A DNA stretch of 64,000 bases from Candidatus Poribacteria bacterium (GTDB lineage: Bacteria > Poribacteria > WGA-4E > WGA-3G): NCBI GenBank assembly GCA_958295945.1, contig OY282386.1, positions 3,714,204-3,778,203 on the forward strand. Direction: 5' to 3'. A program made the translations under genes and the position numbers. Each line of letters begins with the position of its first letter. Positions within the stretch are counted from its first letter, which is position 1. Below, one piece after another: positions 16,336 through 25,214 of the stretch. The notes beneath the pieces were generated by a model, which was given only the letters and a program-made list of their open reading frames with translations, had not been told where the DNA came from and made no database searches.

Positions 16336-16686
16336 CTATAGTTTGGACAATTCTTGTCTCATGGAAGTTGAGTTTTCAATGGAGCATCCATTTTGGACAA
16401 GTTGGACATATCAATGGAAAACCACGAAAACAAAGCACTCCAGCGGAGTGCTTTGTTTATAGAAAACAGGACGCACACTCTCTTGCACTCCAGCGGAGTG
16501 CTATGTGTTGGAATCACATGCCGCTCCGCTGGAGCAGAAACCTTGGTCCACAATGTGGCTATAAACATATTGCTCCGCTGGAGCAAAGAGAAGTTTCATT
16601 CTGTCCAGTGTGTGCTGATTTGATAACATAAACGGTGATCCAAATGCTTGTCCCAACTTACGCTAGAAAAATTGTCCAAACTATAG
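16336..16686. repeat. MITE-like element, family CTATAGTTTGGACA
   Basis: A 351-base element bounded by the 17-base inverted repeat CTATAGTTTGGACAATT (16336-16352) and its complement (16670-16686). It has no gene. It contains four palindromes: two with the stem GCACTCCAGCGGAGTGC (16437, 16487) and two inverted copies with the core GCTCCGCTGGAGC (16523, 16571), each beside a TTTATAG- or ATGTG-like flank. The same ends bound the element at 33431-33802, and a right end lies at 63770-63790. Confidence 0.7.
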
Positions 16687-16764
16687 TTATCTGAGGTAAC
16701 ATAACTAAAACATGAATGAGATACATTGTAGTCCCTTCATTGACTACAAATACACAGCATTCCT

Positions 16765-17583
16765 CTATTGGTTTTCTGGTTCTACATTTTCTTCCTCTAA
16801 TCCAAACGGTTCTGTTAACCAATTTACAAATGCATCCGCATTTTCAAAAAATGAACGCATCAATGCGAATTCCTCTGGTGTAGTAATTGCCGACATAAGA
16901 TAACCTTCTTGTAATCCGGAACTTTGAATACGATGATGCCATGCTCTGTGAAACACTTCATTGTCTTCTACCATAACCGCAGAAACTATACCCATCTTAA
17001 AGATTTTGGATGTAAATCCGCCTGTGTCAGAACTATTCTCCATTAATGGTTCAACCAAGTGCTTTTGTAATAAGTCATTAAATTCTTTACTGGTATTTGC
17101 TTGGGTTTTGCCATCCCTACCCCATTCACGAAGTCTGTAATAGAAATCTAACCAGATATCTTGGGTTACCTCCCCAATGTCAGTTTCAAGAAACTGCGAA
17201 AGCCTTGACAAAACAATAGCTTTGTGATTTTGTGTTGGCATCATATTGATAAACGCAGTGTAATCTGAATAAACTTCTCCATCTTGTAAATTCAAATATG
17301 TTAGATATGGCTCCGTAGATAACATGTTTTCTAATTCGTCTGGTTTTTCTGTTATAGATATCTCAGCATGTTCCTTTAGTATTATTTCATAGAGTCCTAT
17401 TTGTTCTTCGTTAAGCGGAGTGTTAGCATACTTTCTGATTGAAATTGTATATTTCTCATGCTTTTCTTGCATCTTGCCGAATTCTTGGACTATATCAACA
17501 ATCCAAGGCACTACGATGACTAAGCCAACAATTAGCAACAAGACTCCAATAATAGTTAATATTAAACATGTCGGTTTTTTCAT
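16765..17583 (-). CDS. Single-pass membrane protein of unknown function
   Basis: 272 residues from ATG 17583, which has GGAG seven bases upstream; a TTG at 17595 would add four residues. One membrane helix at about 5-28 (LILTIIGVLLLIVGLVIVVP) is followed by a mostly helical domain with a C-terminal acidic tail (EPFGLEEENVEPENQ). It looks anchored with a periplasmic domain. No family is recognised. It follows the DUF3352-like gene on the same strand after 178 bases. Confidence 0.65.
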   Translation of the reverse strand: MKKPTCLILTIIGVLLLIVGLVIVVPWIVDIVQEFGKMQEKHEKYTISIRKYANTPLNEEQIGLYEIILKEHAEISITEKPDELENMLSTEPYLTYLNLQDGEVYSDYTAFINMMPTQNHKAIVLSRLSQFLETDIGEVTQDIWLDFYYRLREWGRDGKTQANTSKEFNDLLQKHLVEPLMENSSDTGGFTSKIFKMGIVSAVMVEDNEVFHRAWHHRIQSSGLQEGYLMSAITTPEEFALMRSFFENADAFVNWLTEPFGLEEENVEPENQ

Positions 17584-17761
17584 TGGATTCTCCAATTTTG
17601 TTTTATTCTATCGTAGCATCTTTCAGTCCAAATTTCAATGACTATTGTGAAAGGATAGAAATGTGGCAATCACACTATATGATTTGGGACGATAGCACCC
17701 ATGCAAGGCATTACTACCGTCCCAATTGTGTTTACTTAAAATGCATTTTCTTGAGAATACA

Positions 17762-19585
17762 CTATTGCATCTGTCCTCCACCAAAAAACATTCCAAACAT
17801 CTGTACAAGTTGCCTAAAATCACCGAGAGACAGGAGCAATTTAGCGTCAATACCATTGTTCTCTGTTTTTGCGGAAACACCGATGCTGTAATTATCAGGG
17901 AGATTCATAAACAACACCATAAACATTTGCATTACAGCTGCACTGTCTGGATCTATCTTACCTAATATCGGCATAAAGTGTTTTATCGCGATTATTGGAG
18001 ATATAGCCAAAAAAATGTTGTTGTCTGTACCCAAACTTTCTACAAGTCTTTCATAACTTGGATTGCCAGAGAACTTATCCCCTTCATCAGTTCTATTATC
18101 CAAAGCTGCCTTGATGGCTTCGTCACTGATACCTGTTGTAAAATAGAGGTGTCCATCTGTAAACGCATAATTCCAGTGCCATTCAGCTGGAACTAAACCA
18201 GCATCCATGGGAAGATCGTCTTGATTAGGCATTTCAAGTTTAGGAAAGATGAAGCTTTTTATCTCTACACCGTTATGCATTATTGCTTCACCTGCATGAG
18301 CATCGTAATGTGAATGGAGCTTTTCTAAGAACTCGTCATTCATAAATGAATGTGCACTCTCTTCATCTTTCAATTCGTAGACAAAAAGATAATTTGGAAC
18401 AAGATAGTCTTTAAAATCAACAGACATATTCCACCGATCCGCCAATGATTCATAATGGTTTTTGACTTCTTGAAAAAGTGGGTTCAACTCTTTCTGTTGG
18501 CCTGGCGTGTCTTTGGGTAAAACATCAAACCAGAAAGTACTGAATGCAACCAAGATTTGTGGCACACCTTGAAATGCACTGTTCAACATACTCACGTTTG
18601 GGAGTACACCGATGTTAGTCAATTCATTTGATGTTTCATTAATGTTCTTTAGTATAGCACTGTCATCCTTGAATTTCATGAACGGCTTGAATTGAATGTC
18701 AGTATCTTTTACCTGCAGTGAAACACTTATATAATTTAGTTGTTCAAGAAAACCTGCTACACTGCTAATCCCTCTCTCAATTGAAGGAACAATTTCAGCA
18801 GTCATTGGATTGTTTTGTAACTCAAGACTCTCAGTGAACCCGCTCAGTAACACATCAATTGGACCACCGATTTGCGTTGCAATAGCTTCAAGGTTAAAAT
18901 AAATGTTTACTTGATCGGTTCCGTTCAAAATTTCTGCGGGAAGCATATTGCTATCAGCATTCTGTATGATTGATGCTGCTTTGTCGTTATGTGTATCAAT
19001 TACGCTATTACATATATCTGCTTGTTGTGAAAAAATCAGAGTGTCTCCCAATATAAGAAAATTTCCACTACCATCTGGCGTGCTCCAATAGGTTACACCT
19101 TCATATATTATCGGTTCGTTATCTGCAGCTTCAGTTTCTATGACCTGCATAATTGCATCCGTGTCTGTCAAATGTATCGCTGCACTGACATGCAGCGGTT
19201 GGACACCTAAGAAGAAAACGGCAAAATCTCTGTTAATATCCAAGCCAATTTCTTCTAATTCGTCCAAACTTTCAAAACCTGCTCCAAATGATCCCGCCAA
19301 TATTTGTGCAAGCAGATTAGATTGGCCTAATTGTGGCATTAAATCATCAATCATCATCCTAATTCTATTGTCCAACTCATTCAGACTTGGACAGTAAATG
19401 AGTCCTAAAGTGTTCTGTGGGACTAAGTTTAGAACACTCCCATCAGGGACAGCAATTTTTTTCGTATCCACATCTGGGTTTAGTTGTTCAGATTGTGCAA
19501 TTGTTGGGATAGTCAAACCTAAAAAAAGAATTGATGTTAGAGCTATCAAAGTGATGAAGGATTGTCGTGTAATTTTATGAAACAT
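17762..19585 (-). CDS. Secreted DUF3352-like protein
   Basis: A 607-residue protein with a signal peptide (hydrophobic 10-28, cleavage near TIAQS). The sequence pattern resembles the DUF3352/uncharacterised secreted proteins common in planctomycetes and poribacteria: VLNLVPQNTLGLIYCPSLNEL at the start, FLILGDTLIFSQQ, and near the end NNIFLAISP, MNLPDNYSIGVSAKTENNGI. Function is unknown; no catalytic residues stand out. AAGGAG precedes the ATG. The sigma-BNR gene lies 54 bases upstream on the same strand, so this could be its target gene or operon partner. Confidence 0.6.
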   Translation of the reverse strand: MFHKITRQSFITLIALTSILFLGLTIPTIAQSEQLNPDVDTKKIAVPDGSVLNLVPQNTLGLIYCPSLNELDNRIRMMIDDLMPQLGQSNLLAQILAGSFGAGFESLDELEEIGLDINRDFAVFFLGVQPLHVSAAIHLTDTDAIMQVIETEAADNEPIIYEGVTYWSTPDGSGNFLILGDTLIFSQQADICNSVIDTHNDKAASIIQNADSNMLPAEILNGTDQVNIYFNLEAIATQIGGPIDVLLSGFTESLELQNNPMTAEIVPSIERGISSVAGFLEQLNYISVSLQVKDTDIQFKPFMKFKDDSAILKNINETSNELTNIGVLPNVSMLNSAFQGVPQILVAFSTFWFDVLPKDTPGQQKELNPLFQEVKNHYESLADRWNMSVDFKDYLVPNYLFVYELKDEESAHSFMNDEFLEKLHSHYDAHAGEAIMHNGVEIKSFIFPKLEMPNQDDLPMDAGLVPAEWHWNYAFTDGHLYFTTGISDEAIKAALDNRTDEGDKFSGNPSYERLVESLGTDNNIFLAISPIIAIKHFMPILGKIDPDSAAVMQMFMVLFMNLPDNYSIGVSAKTENNGIDAKLLLSLGDFRQLVQMFGMFFGGGQMQ

Positions 19586-19639
19586 AGTTATTGCTCCTTG
19601 ATTGAGTTTATGAGATTATATCATATTTCAGGCATGTAA

Positions 19640-22564
19640 TCATCTGTTTTCCATATCAATAGGAATATGAAATATACCACGATATTTTGTTGCAATGTAA
19701 AAACGATTCTCATGAATAACAAGTTTACTAACTTGATCTGGGACATCTGAGGATATCTTTACCCATACATCCTGTTCATCCAAATAGTATATTCCAGAAT
19801 TGTTGACACCATATATTGTGACTCCCTTGACTGCTAAACTCACAATTTCTATTGTTGAATCTGTCCCATCTGTTAACACATTCCACGTGTCACCGGTTTG
19901 TGTATATAACACACCTTTGTCAGTTACAACATAAACTGCTGTGTCTACAAAGACAATGTCTCTGATGTGTTTATACGTCAGAGGAAGGTGAGTAGTAATA
20001 TCTATCCAATTTTCTCCACCATCATTAGACTGAAATAAATGACCATCATCTTTATTAACAAAAATAGTTTCACCATTAACAGCAAGACCGCCTCTGAAAA
20101 AACTAAAATCTTCACCTGTATTAAATCCAGTATCTATCCATTCAGAATGACCGACGTAACTTTTAAATAGTCTACCATCACGTTCCACGTAGAATGTATT
20201 GCCAGAAACAGCAAGCCCTCCAATTGTAACAACATTAAGCATTGCTTGTAATTTCCGTGCTTGATCTGACAAAGCTACAGTTTCCGTGAGACCATTAGTA
20301 ATGATGGGTTCATCACTGTCTCCAGTATGACTAATATGGTTCTTGTTTGGGATGTAACCACTAATTGGTGGTAATCCTTCAACTGGAACTAACATTTCGT
20401 TGCTTGTGGAGAGACTGGCAATTCTCCACCTATTATCTACATTACGGGATACGGTGTAAAAGGTGTCGTTTGCAACCAATATATAAGGAAATAAGAAAAG
20501 CCGCGTATTACCTGAATCGTCCATAATATTGGTCCATGTTTGACCACCATCAGCGGAATAAATCATCTCAAAACCGGAATGTGCGTATAGACGATCTTTG
20601 TATGACACTAAACGGTTCAGTTGATTGCCTACGATACCTTTCATAAATGGTTGCCACGATTCACCACCATCTGTTGTACGTTGTAGTTTGTAGAAGCTCT
20701 CCTTAATGAAAGTGTCTTCATTTATTGCAAGCAAAGTAGAATATCTTCCACCTGCTGAATCAATACTATATCCAAGATCTGTCCAGGTTTCACCTCTATC
20801 ATGGGAACGGTAACTATTAACCAAACCAAATGCAATTAGTGTCTCTCCTGCTGCCAAGACACTTCCTCCCAATTTATTGCTCCCCGGAAGTAAGTCAACA
20901 ATGCCTCTTTTTTTAGGTGATATTTTTTGCCATGAATCTCCCAAGTTATCTGAACGATATATCTCCCACTTATTTGAAGTTTCCTTACGCATTATCTCCC
21001 GGACTAACTTGGTTTTCAACTCATCTTGTGTTAACTCGGTGTCGTTAGGTGTTGTCACAACATATATCGTCCTCTCAGTAACCACCATTGAACCTATTGT
21101 TCTAAAAGTGCCTACAGGTAACTGTTCCCAAGTATCAGAATTGAGTCGATAGACACCGCGATCTGTACCGACAAAGATAGTATTTCCAATAGCTGCAGCA
21201 GTAGCAATTTCTCTATTCTGTATACCATCGTTTAACAGTCCCCAATTTTTGCCGACATCCGTAGAAATGAAGACCTCATCATCCATCACAAGGTAGAACG
21301 TTTCTCCAATTATGAACAACTCAATTGCTTTTCCACTTGGTCGTGAATCGATAGAATTCCAAGTTATACCACTGTCTTTGGAAGCATAGATTGCTTGCTC
21401 TGATACGAGATATAGCACACCGTTCCATTCAGCCATAGGCGTTTTTGAATATGTTTCAGTTTGCACACTGTTGTTAAGTAGTATCCATTCACTTTCATCA
21501 TCTGCCATTTTATAGATACCTGTGGGAGAAACAACGATGAGATTTCCATCAGAAGTCTGAAAAATCTCATTTACGTTGCCTTCTCCTGGACTTTTTGTCT
21601 GCGTCCAATTGTGGTTGAGAATAGAATCGTTGGACGCATCGCCTTGGTTTTCAGAGGCTAATACGGTTTCAGATTCCTCCTTGTTGGAACCATGGTTGTT
21701 TCCTATAACTATATTAGCATTTCGTTTCTGTATTTCAGGTTTCGGTTGGATTTCAAGTATAATAGGCGAATCAACGATTTCAATGCTGGTTTCTGACTGT
21801 GCATCTAAATCGTAAGGTTTTTGAAAGAGAGTCAGAAGTTGATTACCCACTCCCATCAGCAGAATTGCTATTACAGCAGCGGAACCTATCGCTGCCCATG
21901 GTAGCAGGGGTTTGGAACTTACGGGTGCCGTTACTTCAATGTTGTCAATCTGTTCCATAATGTTCTGAGTAAAGTTGTTTGGAAGTTGTACACTCCCCAA
22001 CGTTTTATGAATCATCAGTTCTTCCTCCTTCAGACGTTTCCGAGCTCGTCGTAGACGACTTTTAATCGTATTTACGGATACACCCAAAAACCTACCAATT
22101 GCTTCTGATGTCATTTCACCGAGATAGTGTAGTGTAACAACTGTCCGTTCACTCTCAGGCAGTTTCTCAAGAAGTTTTCTTACAAGTTCGCGACGATGTT
22201 CAGCAGATGCTTTCTCTCGTTGTTCTACCAAATATCGTTCATAGTCAGTTTTTTCCAATATCGTTGTATCGGTGGCATCTAACGATTGCATAGCAGGTTT
22301 CTTCCTTCTGTGCCAGTCAAGGCAAAGGTTGTTTGTGATTACATATAGCCATCCGGCAAACTGGTTCGGATTCTTTAGTGTCGCAAGTTTCTTGTATGCT
22401 TGGAGGAAGGCATCTTGGGCAATTTCTTCGGCTACCTGAAAATCTTCCACCTTCCGCCACGCGAGTGCATGAACACTCTTTTGATATTTATTAACTAAGT
22501 CACTGAACGCTGAATCATCACCCAACAAGATACTGCGAATCAGTTCAACATCGTTTCTTTCCAT
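19640..22564 (-). CDS. Membrane-tethered ECF sigma factor with BNR/Asp-box propeller sensor domain
   Basis: 974 residues from ATG 22564, which has GGAGG upstream; the ATG 66 bases earlier lacks one. Sigma2 (about 20-90, YQKSVHALAWRK) and sigma4 (about 130-180, LPESERTVVTLHYLGEM, GVSVNTIKSRLRRARKRL) are followed by one membrane helix at about 222-243 (LPWAAIGSAAVIAILLMGVG). The remaining roughly 700 residues contain at least seven Asp-box repeats (SKDSGITW, STDVGKNW, SHDRGETW, TTDGGESW, SADGGQTW, SNDGGENW and a variant DNLGDSW), as in BNR/sialidase-like or Ycf48-like propellers. Sigma, helix and linker are homologous to the 125-2311 protein, whereas the outer domain differs. An ECF-like promoter lies 38 bases upstream. 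Release of the sigma domain by proteolysis is a plausible but untested mechanism. Confidence 0.87.
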   Translation of the reverse strand: MERNDVELIRSILLGDDSAFSDLVNKYQKSVHALAWRKVEDFQVAEEIAQDAFLQAYKKLATLKNPNQFAGWLYVITNNLCLDWHRRKKPAMQSLDATDTTILEKTDYERYLVEQREKASAEHRRELVRKLLEKLPESERTVVTLHYLGEMTSEAIGRFLGVSVNTIKSRLRRARKRLKEEELMIHKTLGSVQLPNNFTQNIMEQIDNIEVTAPVSSKPLLPWAAIGSAAVIAILLMGVGNQLLTLFQKPYDLDAQSETSIEIVDSPIILEIQPKPEIQKRNANIVIGNNHGSNKEESETVLASENQGDASNDSILNHNWTQTKSPGEGNVNEIFQTSDGNLIVVSPTGIYKMADDESEWILLNNSVQTETYSKTPMAEWNGVLYLVSEQAIYASKDSGITWNSIDSRPSGKAIELFIIGETFYLVMDDEVFISTDVGKNWGLLNDGIQNREIATAAAIGNTIFVGTDRGVYRLNSDTWEQLPVGTFRTIGSMVVTERTIYVVTTPNDTELTQDELKTKLVREIMRKETSNKWEIYRSDNLGDSWQKISPKKRGIVDLLPGSNKLGGSVLAAGETLIAFGLVNSYRSHDRGETWTDLGYSIDSAGGRYSTLLAINEDTFIKESFYKLQRTTDGGESWQPFMKGIVGNQLNRLVSYKDRLYAHSGFEMIYSADGGQTWTNIMDDSGNTRLFLFPYILVANDTFYTVSRNVDNRWRIASLSTSNEMLVPVEGLPPISGYIPNKNHISHTGDSDEPIITNGLTETVALSDQARKLQAMLNVVTIGGLAVSGNTFYVERDGRLFKSYVGHSEWIDTGFNTGEDFSFFRGGLAVNGETIFVNKDDGHLFQSNDGGENWIDITTHLPLTYKHIRDIVFVDTAVYVVTDKGVLYTQTGDTWNVLTDGTDSTIEIVSLAVKGVTIYGVNNSGIYYLDEQDVWVKISSDVPDQVSKLVIHENRFYIATKYRGIFHIPIDMENR

Positions 22565-22601
22565 CGGAATCCTCCACCATAAAAAGTCTACGATAATTAG
22601 T

Positions 22602-22629
22602 GACGTAATTTCGTTGGCAAAAAGGTGCA
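22602..22629 (-). promoter_or_regulatory. Candidate ECF sigma promoter (TGCAC-N17-TACGTC)
   Basis: On the minus strand TGCAC (22625-22629), 17 bases, TACGTC (22602-22607). It matches the motif at 3760-3787 in both half-sites, in spacing and in the flanking AT tract (ATTCATTTTT-type). This is consistent with sigma factors that recognise their own promoters. Confidence 0.5.
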
Positions 22630-22744
22630 AAAAATCAATAAAAATGAATTTATCTTTAAAATATCAGATTATTTATTGAATAATAGGTTGTAACCATAAT
22701 ACACTTGGCTTACGACATGGGTTGTATTCTCGATTAAATTACAC

Positions 22745-22773
22745 TTGACACAACCTGAACATACATATATATT
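22745..22773 (+). promoter_or_regulatory. Strong sigma70 promoter giving a near-leaderless MOSC transcript
   Basis: Consensus TTGACA (22745-22750), a 17-base spacer and TATATT (22768-22773). The ATG pair at 22781/22784 begins only 7-10 bases after the -10 element, where transcription should start. No Shine-Dalgarno sequence fits, so the messenger is probably leaderless. Confidence 0.6.
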
Positions 22774-22780
22774 AAACCAC

Positions 22781-23437
22781 ATGATGAATCTCATATCCAT
22801 AAATGTTTCAAAACCGAAACCTATAGAATACAACGGCAAAACCGTATATACAGGTATTTTCAAGGAACCAGTTTCCGGATCCGTAGTGCTTAGAAAAAAC
22901 AATATAGACGGTGATGGTCAGGGGGATTTAAAGGTGCATGGTGGCACCTATAAAGCCATCTACGGATATCCTTATGAGCATTATTCACATTGGCAGCAAG
23001 ACTTGGATAGAGACGATCTATCGTATGGTCAATTCGGAGAAAACCTTACTGTGTCAGGTATGTTGGAAGAAGAAATCCATATCGGTGATGTCTTTCAAAT
23101 AGGATCAGATGTCAAGCTACAGATAACACAACCACGCGTTCCCTGTTTCAAATTGGGGTACAAGATGGGATTACCAGAATTCCCGAAACAGTTTCTTGAA
23201 AGCAGACGTGTTGGGTTCTATTTCCGAGTGTTGGAAGAAGGTTTGATCGCTGCTAATGATCCAATTTCTTGTATAGAAGTTGCATCAGAACAGATGAGCG
23301 TAACTGAAATTCTCAACCTGCGTTTTTTTGATACAAATAACCACGAACAGATAGAAAAAGCCAGAAAACTTCCCGCTCTATCACCGAGTTGGAAAAAGGA
23401 TTTTATTCGCATCTTAGAGACGAGGGATTTACTGTAA
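22781..23437 (+). CDS. MOSC domain protein (YiiM-like)
   Basis: 218 residues from ATG 22781 (MMNLISINVSKPKPIEYNGK). The MOSC (MoCo sulfurase C-terminal) domain covers most of the protein: DGQGDLKVHGGTYKAIYGYP, the conserved FGENLTVSG segment, and the candidate metal/sulfur ligand Cys in PRVPCFKLGYKMG. YiiM-type MOSC proteins bind molybdenum cofactor and reduce N-hydroxylated compounds. A TTG start at 22745 would fall inside the -35 box and is rejected. nagB starts 4 bases after its stop, so the two share a transcript. Confidence 0.88.
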   Translation: MMNLISINVSKPKPIEYNGKTVYTGIFKEPVSGSVVLRKNNIDGDGQGDLKVHGGTYKAIYGYPYEHYSHWQQDLDRDDLSYGQFGENLTVSGMLEEEIHIGDVFQIGSDVKLQITQPRVPCFKLGYKMGLPEFPKQFLESRRVGFYFRVLEEGLIAANDPISCIEVASEQMSVTEILNLRFFDTNNHEQIEKARKLPALSPSWKKDFIRILETRDLL

Positions 23438-23441
23438 GAAG

Positions 23442-24179
23442 ATGAATATTTTCAAAGAAAAAACGAAATTGGAAACAAGTAAAGCGGCGGCTGTCACGGC
23501 AAGCATGAAACTTCGTGAAGCCATTCACACCAACGGACATGCTTCCTTCATTGTCGCTACAGGTGCATCACAATTTGATTTTTTGGGTGCATTAACTGAT
23601 GATAAAGAAATTGACTGGACAAAAACAACGATGTTCCATCTGGACGAATACATCGGTATTTCAAACACACATCCTGCCAGTTTTAGGAAATATCTTCAAG
23701 AACGTTTAGTAGATATAGTTCATCCGGGAACAGTGCATTTCCTTCATGGTGAAGTTGATGATCCTCAAGTAGAATGTGACAGACTGAACCAGATTATATC
23801 ACAATGTCAAATAGATGTGGCATTTGTGGGTATCGGTGAGAATGGACATCTTGCTTTTAACGATCCGCCTGCTGATTTTGAAACAGAAGAACCTTATGTT
23901 CTGGTTGAATTAGATGAAGACTGTCGTATGCAGCAAGTTGGGGAAGGATGGTTCCATGGGTTAGACGATGTACCGACCCATGCCATATCAATGTCTATTC
24001 GCCAGATTATGAAGTCTAAGTCTATTATATGTACTGTACCTGATGAGCGGAAGGCGGTAGCCGTGAAAAATTGTCTACATGGTGAGATAACACCGATGCA
24101 TCCTGCTTCAATTTTGCAGGAACATCCTGATTGTACTGTTTATCTTGATGCGGGATCAGCATCACTACTGAACACATAA
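23442..24179 (+). CDS. nagB: Glucosamine-6-phosphate deaminase
   Basis: 245 residues, a normal NagB length. Visible motifs are the phosphate-binding ATGASQFDFLGAL, MFHLDEYIGIS with the catalytic Asp, the GIGENGHLAFNDPP block, and the HAISMSIRQIM segment. The enzyme converts glucosamine-6-phosphate to fructose-6-phosphate and ammonia, the entry of amino sugars into glycolysis. It follows the MOSC gene by 4 bases and precedes PhyH by 22, forming a likely three-gene operon. No allosteric regulator or nagA is nearby. Confidence 0.92.
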   Translation: MNIFKEKTKLETSKAAAVTASMKLREAIHTNGHASFIVATGASQFDFLGALTDDKEIDWTKTTMFHLDEYIGISNTHPASFRKYLQERLVDIVHPGTVHFLHGEVDDPQVECDRLNQIISQCQIDVAFVGIGENGHLAFNDPPADFETEEPYVLVELDEDCRMQQVGEGWFHGLDDVPTHAISMSIRQIMKSKSIICTVPDERKAVAVKNCLHGEITPMHPASILQEHPDCTVYLDAGSASLLNT

Positions 24180-24201
24180 AGGTTATTTACAGGAGAATTC
24201 G

Positions 24202-25080
24202 ATGGGGACACAACAGCAAAGCGGACTCACAGCACAACAAAAACAACAATTCTACGAAGATGGATTCTTACTTGTGAAAGATCTGTTGCCACAACAAGCA
24301 CTTCAACCCTTGATGGATGAACTTTCTGACAAGGTAGAGGAAGGCACACGGGCAGCCGTCAACGCCGGTGTGCTTGATGCATCAAAAACGTTTGATGATG
24401 AACCGTTTGAAACGCGATTAGGCTTGGTTTCCCTCGCTTGCTCTGATCCAAACTGGATTTGGCGGAATAGTTTCAGTCATCAGAAAATACGGACTGCAGG
24501 CATGTACACGCTGAGAACTGCTCCTGAATTGCTTGATGTCGTTGGATCACTCATTGGACAAGAAATATTAGCACATCCACAGTTCAATTTCCGTGCTAAA
24601 CTACCCAAACAAGATATTACTGTAATTCCATGGCATCAAGACCTTGCGTATCTTATACCTGAAGAGGCAGGGGAGACATTGGTAGTAAATGTATGGCTGC
24701 CGTTGGCAAGGGCGTACAAGGAGAACGGATGCATGCAAGTTATACGCGGTTCTCACCGTTACAATCTCGTTCCACACAACTACAATGATCCGACACCAGG
24801 ACATACGGGTGGCAAAGGTATCAGTGAGCAAGAATTACCTCCCGGAGACATTGTCACTACTGAACTTGATGTCGGTGACATATTACTGACGAGTGAACGG
24901 GTTGTCCACCGTGGATTACCGAATACAGGTAATACGGTCAGATGGAGTGTTGATACTCGGTATAGTCAGATTGGTCTACCGACTGGACGCGCCCATGTGC
25001 CTGGTTTCATAGCGCGCAGTCAGAAAAATCCAGAGAGTGTTGCCAAATCCCATCATGATTGGAATCGTCAGTTTTCATAG
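24202..25080 (+). CDS. Phytanoyl-CoA dioxygenase family protein (PhyH)
   Basis: 292 residues; a PhyH-type Fe(II)/2-oxoglutarate dioxygenase. The N-terminal FYEDGFLLVKDLLP is the usual start of the family. The iron ligands are visible as H-x-D in WHQDLAY and the distal His in ERVVHRGLPN, with an Arg in VRWSVDTRY placed to bind 2-oxoglutarate. AGGAG precedes the ATG. PhyH genes are strongly expanded in Poribacteria; the substrate cannot be told from sequence. Likely the last gene of the MOSC-nagB operon. Confidence 0.9.
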   Translation: MGTQQQSGLTAQQKQQFYEDGFLLVKDLLPQQALQPLMDELSDKVEEGTRAAVNAGVLDASKTFDDEPFETRLGLVSLACSDPNWIWRNSFSHQKIRTAGMYTLRTAPELLDVVGSLIGQEILAHPQFNFRAKLPKQDITVIPWHQDLAYLIPEEAGETLVVNVWLPLARAYKENGCMQVIRGSHRYNLVPHNYNDPTPGHTGGKGISEQELPPGDIVTTELDVGDILLTSERVVHRGLPNTGNTVRWSVDTRYSQIGLPTGRAHVPGFIARSQKNPESVAKSHHDWNRQFS

Positions 25081-25145
25081 GTATCAATGAAACTTGTCAG
25101 ATGCTGTCCTTCCAACGACGCACGTCATTGTTCGAAAAATATTAC

Positions 25146-25174
25146 TTGACATCTCTCTAATTCTCTGATATGTT
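25146..25174 (+). promoter_or_regulatory. Sigma70-type promoter for the LamG gene
   Basis: TTGACA (25146-25151), a 17-base spacer and TATGTT (25169-25174). The leader to ATG 25215 is about 34 bases and carries GGAGGA. Confidence 0.6.
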
Positions 25175-25214
25175 GATTATATCAATAACTAAATTCTTAT
25201 AGGAGGAATAATCA

